A stretch of DNA of 64,000 nt from Oxytricha trifallax (taxonomy: Eukaryota > Ciliophora > Spirotrichea > Sporadotrichida > Oxytrichidae), in NCBI GenBank assembly GCA_000711775.1, contig ARYC01000371.1, positions 62,001-126,000 on the forward strand, given 5' to 3'. Below the pieces are notes generated by a model, which was given only the letters and a program-made list of their open reading frames with translations, had not been told where the DNA came from and made no database searches. Made by a program: the position numbers and the translations under genes. Every line of letters starts with the position of its first letter. Position 1 is the stretch's first letter. Below, piece after piece: positions 60,050-64,000 of the stretch.

Positions 60050-60800
60050 TAAGAGAACATATATAATATTTGTTAGAAAAAAAAACTCTTGAGCTATGGC
60101 GTGGGTACTCTTTGTAATTTTGAGCTCTAATGTTTCATAGAGTTACCAGACCATACCATATTATCTTCTGAGATATACTACCTAAACAATAAATATATAA
60201 AGTAATAAAATTTAAGTATAAGTTGACGCATATAAAACTTTAGATTATTGATGAGCCACGATTATAAATCTTTTTAGCTCTATGTGAAAGGATCAACAAT
60301 GGAGTTAATGTTTTTTATATAAAAGAAATTTGTCTTCAAGCCCAATCAAGTTGCAAATAAGACATGGGCAAAGCCTGGATTTAATATTTAGAACTATAAG
60401 AAAGGGCTGAAGTTACAGATATATGTCGCTATTGTGAATCAGAATCGAAGAATGTCTGGAAGGCTAATATATCAAGATAAAATTAATAAAATTGAGGAAA
60501 TTAAAACGATGATTGAGTATATAAAGATAAGAAATCAATACAAAATTGTTGCAATATTTTGGGACAACTTAAGATCGCACCATAGCCTGAGGGTTTTAGG
60601 GAAGATCGAGAGTTATGGGTAGGAGACTATGTTTAATTCGCCATACTCTTCACATTTTTTTATATTGAAGAGGTTTTTATCCAAATTAAGCATTATTCAT
60701 TCTTTAAAATTTTCTGATGAAATTTCAAATGATATTTTCTGTATAATTATAATAAAGACTTTTCTTCATCGTGAAAATTTGTAATTTGGTGATGAATCTT
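60050..60800 (+). pseudogene. DD34E transposase, copy 4, catalytic Glu replaced
   Basis: The frame starts in decayed N-terminal sequence (KTLELWRGYSLQF, ALMFHRVTRPYHI, matching copy 1 KTLKYWAHFPL and AVMFHRKYPDMRI) with two in-frame TGA. The core reads IIDEPRL (first D), and after a shift FVFKPNQVANKTWAKPGF, VAIFWDNLRSHHS (second D) and SPYSSHFFILKRFLSKL. At the position 34 residues after the D the expected Glu is Lys. The copy is therefore catalytically dead as well as frameshifted. It is convergent with ORF-A copy 4. Confidence 0.8.
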
Positions 60801-61671
60801 AATAAATATTAATAAATTAAATATACAGTAAGTATTCTTCATAAATTCGATAATTCAAAATTTATCATTTAGGGCTTTTCTATTAAAATAGATCTAAATT
60901 TTATATAAAAATAAGCTTATTTAATTTGAATAAGATTTTACTATATTTATGATTCCTTAGTTTCATTATTAATCTACTCATATAATTTTAAATATTTTAA
61001 AGAACTTAAGAATAGTGTTCTAAATAGTCCATAATATTATGACAATTTTGTGGAAAATAAATTATATTTATCATAAAATTATGAATAAAAATAATTTTAA
61101 ATAAACTAAGTATATAAATCTAAATATACTTAGTTTAAATTCAAATAGATTTTTTGAATCCTTAATTAGATTTTTATTTCAAAACTATTTATTTTATTAA
61201 AAACTTATTCTTTATAGAGTAAAGATCACTAAATTATTTATTAATATTTTAAAGTAATATATATAATAATTCTATATGTTAATGTCATGTCACTTAGAAG
61301 AACTTAGACTTTATTTAATAATTTACTTAACTAATAAACCTGAATTCTACTTAATTATAATCTATTTAATTATAATTTAATAAAATGTTTGTACAAATAA
61401 TAATTTTTGCACTATTAACTATAATTGTCAAATTGCCCACTTTAAGAATTTTAACCGATTTTTAAATAAGTGATGATAAGCAAGAGCTGGTTAGATTAAG
61501 TTTAAGCTTAAGCAGAATTCAACATATAAGATTAATTATGGAGTCAATAGAAAGTGTTTCCACAATGATTATTGAGAAAATTATTAAGCTATATCTGAGA
61601 AATAATTAAAGACTTGATATCTTAATTTATTGAGCATTATTTAATTGATTAATAGTTATAACACTTGTCAT
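60801..61671. other. AT-rich spacer between convergent transposase and ORF-A copy 4
   Basis: Nothing recognisable. The spacer is longer than in units 1-3. Confidence 0.4.
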
Positions 61672-62432
61672 TCAGTCAATGTCCACATCAACATAGACTC
61701 TCTTTGCCTACATCTTGTCAACTCCTCTTTCATTATAGATTTAGGTTCTCTTAAGTCGAGCTTCTTACTTAAAGTCAGCCAAGTTTTGGCTTAGTTCATT
61801 GTTCTATCTTTTCTGTATCTGCTTTTTGAGCTTAATTTCTTCATCATATATTAAAGCGCAATTCCTTTTTGTTCTATAATAATGGTTATTCGTCATAATG
61901 GAGGTACCTTAAATGAATAGCTTCTGCTAAAGTTTTCTTGAATATATCTTTCCTTATTTAATTTTAATTCTTTTTCAATTCCTCTGCATCAGAAATATTT
62001 CTCATTCTTTTAGCATGTTTGACTAGGTTGCTTAGAAACTGTGGATATTTGGTACCCTTGATTCATTATTAAAATTACCTTTTCTTTTTGAGAGTTACTT
62101 GTAGTCATTCAAAATAATAATTAATAAAACTCATGATTTTTTCATCCTCTACCATCTGACAGAATATTTTTCCAACAGAAAGTTCCGAGTAGTAAGGAAC
62201 GCTGAACGCCCTTATATCAGCAGCTTTTAGCAAATCTTTCTCTCCTTAAAAATGTCTCTTAAGTATATCATGATTACATGATCATTTGAAAGCATAAAAT
62301 GCCCTACTAAAAGCAATATAAATAAAAACATTTACTATTAAATTTCAAGAAAAGTATTATGTCATTTTTAGAGCTAAATTTGTTTTAAAGCTCGATGATA
62401 TTTTGGTTCTTAACTTGACTATCAAGGTTCAT
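61672..62432 (-). pseudogene. Companion gene (ORF-A) of TBE-like transposon, copy 4
   Basis: Exon 1 is 62432-62336 (MNLDSQVKNQNIIELQNKFS then SKNDIILFLKFN), 32 codons plus one base. The intron is 62307-62335 (29 nt). Exon 2 reads GHFMLSNDHVIMIYLRDIF, then KAADIRAFSVPYYSELSVGK after a shift, EDEKIMSFINYYF, GTKYPQFLSNLVKHAKRMRN, and a Lys/Gln-rich C-terminus (IYDEEIKLKKQIQKRQNNEL) to TGA 61672. The full length would be about 244 residues. It gives the best view of the C-terminal half of the family. Confidence 0.75.
62307..62335 (-). other. Mini-intron in ORF-A copy 4 (phase 1)
   Basis: 29 nt from GTAAAT to TTTTAG on the minus strand, at the same codon phase as copies 1 and 3. Confidence 0.75.
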
Positions 62433-63440
62433 AATTCTAAATATTATTTGTAAATAACTAATAAGTCACCTTTTTATAAATTTAATATAGTCATTGTCTT
62501 CCTAAACCTATTCAAAAGCCTGATTCTATGGTTTGAAAACTATCCAGATACTAACCAGTAAATATTATTAAATTTTATAATAATTAGGCGTCTTAATACG
62601 CTAAATGTATGGTCATCTAAAGATCTAAGTTTTGATAGTCAACCTCTAAGTTTATGCATATAAGTTGCTAAATTGCAAAAATAAGACATATTTAGCCAGA
62701 GACCAGGCAAAAGAATTTCTGAGCCAGAAGTCTGCAAGTTTGTAATAATTTAACTCAATCTAGCGTTATTACATAGAGATGGACTATGTAAGTCTATCAT
62801 AGTATTATATAGAATGAGTAAATGAATAAAAATGAGATTAAAACCATTTATTTTACAATGATTATAATTTAAAGATTTAAGAATAACTAAGGGTATAGGA
62901 ATAACTTGCTTTGTAATTAATTTTAATATAAATATACTTACTTATTTTTATATTAAAAATGAGTCAAACTATACTATAATAATCGAATAAATTATAAACT
63001 TCAATGTCATTAAAGCTTAAGATCAACCTATTTTGGTTTTTAATTATGAATTATTATAATTTAGAATATTTTAATAAATAACAATTAATGACACCTCAGA
63101 TGGGGCTAACAAAAATTTTTCTCTCTCAATTTTCATAATTTGAAGCTTTAAAAAAACAATAAGATGAGAATAAATTACTTGAAAAAAATTCAGCTAATAC
63201 ATTCTAGGGTTTACTTTTCGGGATGACTTAAGTTTATAATATGAGGAGTAGGTTGATTGATTACAAAACTCGTGTCTAGGAAAATTGATAATAACTTCAA
63301 AATAATTGCTTTTGATAAGCTTCAAGAGCCTGACTCTTGGCTCCTACCCAATATTAAATCTTATGATAAGTAAAGCAACTTTAGTGGATATAACAGTTAA
63401 AATTATTAGATTATCCAATCTTAAAAATAATTTTTAGCAA
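62433..63440. other. Divergent intergenic region of TBE-like unit 4
   Basis: About 1 kb between the starts of ORF-A (minus) and the zinc-finger gene (plus). AT-rich, no clear motif. Confidence 0.4.
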
Positions 63441-64000
63441 ATGATTCCTATCATTGACCACACAGAACTAGAAAGTTTCCCATACTGCTAGTCCATACAT
63501 GAAAACAAGCATGCCAATCATCATATCTGAGCATTTCACAGAGATCATTATGAATCAGAAAAGTATAAACTATAGATAGTTAGGAACACTTGTCCCTACT
63601 GTGACCAAATAAAAAAAACAAATTACTGCAAATGACTTATAGATAGGAACTTGAAAATTAATTAAAATGAAATGGTTTTAGTAATTAAAATAGATTAAGA
63701 GAGCTTAATAGGTATAAATATAAGAGCCCTACAATCATGCAAATTAGAATTCCAAGAAATGATAAATTAATATCAATAAATAAAAAAACTAAAAAGATGA
63801 CTTTTAAGCTTCTCTTTAGGGCCGAATATTTTTAATGGTGACGTTAGGAACCTCTAAATATGGCAATAAATTAGATATGATATGCTATTGCGCAATGGTA
63901 AACTTTATGATGTAATGATGATAAACCAACAATGGAGACTTAAGTAAAAAATTCGTGACCCAACATTATCAGATCAAAAGAGATACTCTAAGAGCAAGAA
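63441..64000 (+). pseudogene. Zinc-finger protein of TBE-like transposon, copy 4 (runs off the window)
   Basis: ATG 63441 (MIPIIDHTELESFPYC...) leads to EKYKLQIVRNTCPYCDQIKK, matching the finger of the gene at 56706. Further on, GPNIFNGDVRNLQIWQQIRY and RNGKLYDVMMINQQWRLKQK align with FQGDINDYKMWELIANDA and RCGKLYQIVLMDHTYRIKQ. Three in-frame TGA codons (near 63523, 63630 and 63797) break it. It is divergent from ORF-A copy 4. It continues past base 64000. Confidence 0.65.

Noticed and set aside
1-64000. Standard-code genes
   Set aside because: Open frames in the standard code are few and short, while code 6 gives collinear, motif-bearing proteins. Most standard-code frames of 60-95 residues are chance or shadow frames.
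1-64000. tRNA, rRNA or CRISPR features
   Set aside because: No A/B-box pairs, conserved rRNA segments or regularly spaced repeats with unique spacers were seen. Tandem repeats present are microsatellites or transposon arrays.

Overview
The window is very AT-rich and contains almost no open frame of useful length in the standard code. When TAA and TAG are read as Gln and TGA as the only stop (nuclear code 6), coherent protein families appear on both strands, interrupted by GT..AG mini-introns of about 26-36 nt. This points to a ciliate. Dense decayed transposons, nested insertions and large palindromes point to germline (micronuclear) DNA rather than somatic DNA. A short run of G4T4 repeat at the edge of one transposon, and a three-gene transposon layout resembling the telomere-bearing elements (TBE) of Oxytricha, favour an oxytrichid-type spirotrich. 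The AT content would also fit other ciliates, so this placement is an inference. I see no convincing cellular housekeeping gene, tRNA or rRNA.

Layout: 1-2030 is a TBE-like unit (companion gene plus convergent DD34E Tc1/mariner/IS630 transposase, ending in G4T4-like DNA). 3754-6305 holds unrecognised ORFs and a dispersed repeat. 6801-8860 is a second TBE-like unit whose transposase is split by a 417-bp palindromic MITE with a 3-bp target duplication. 10783-11738 and 12000-12522 are large palindromes. 14031-16971 holds small ORFs and a gag-like, RGG-box ORF series. 17621-19960 is a decayed ORF followed by an ORF1-only LINE-like element. 20395-22550 is a palindrome and an unrecognised spliced gene. 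23785-25927 is a TIR transposon encoding a Rep-like SF3 helicase. 26689-28276 holds a fragment and a fifth companion-gene copy. 29751-32515 holds a palindromic repeat, an unrecognised gene and a dispersed repeat. 33415-35573 is a second Rep/SF3 transposon. 35871-40125 is an endonuclease/reverse-transcriptase LINE. 41443-43020 is a long unrecognised ORF. 43025-45184 is an element with ~560-bp TIRs. 45207-46850 is a second ORF1-only element. 49290-51340 holds decayed unrecognised ORFs. 54082-54997 is a near-intact unrecognised ORF. 55784-64000 holds two TBE-like units arranged as mirror images (zinc-finger gene, companion gene, transposase / transposase, companion gene, zinc-finger gene).

Five companion-gene copies, four transposases, two Rep helicases, two zinc-finger paralogues and three copies of one retroelement 3' end can be cross-compared inside the window, and this is the main support for the calls. 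Most copies carry frameshifts or in-frame TGA, so the window reads as a transposon graveyard with several element types nested in one another. Protein family names rest on motifs read by eye. No database search was possible.
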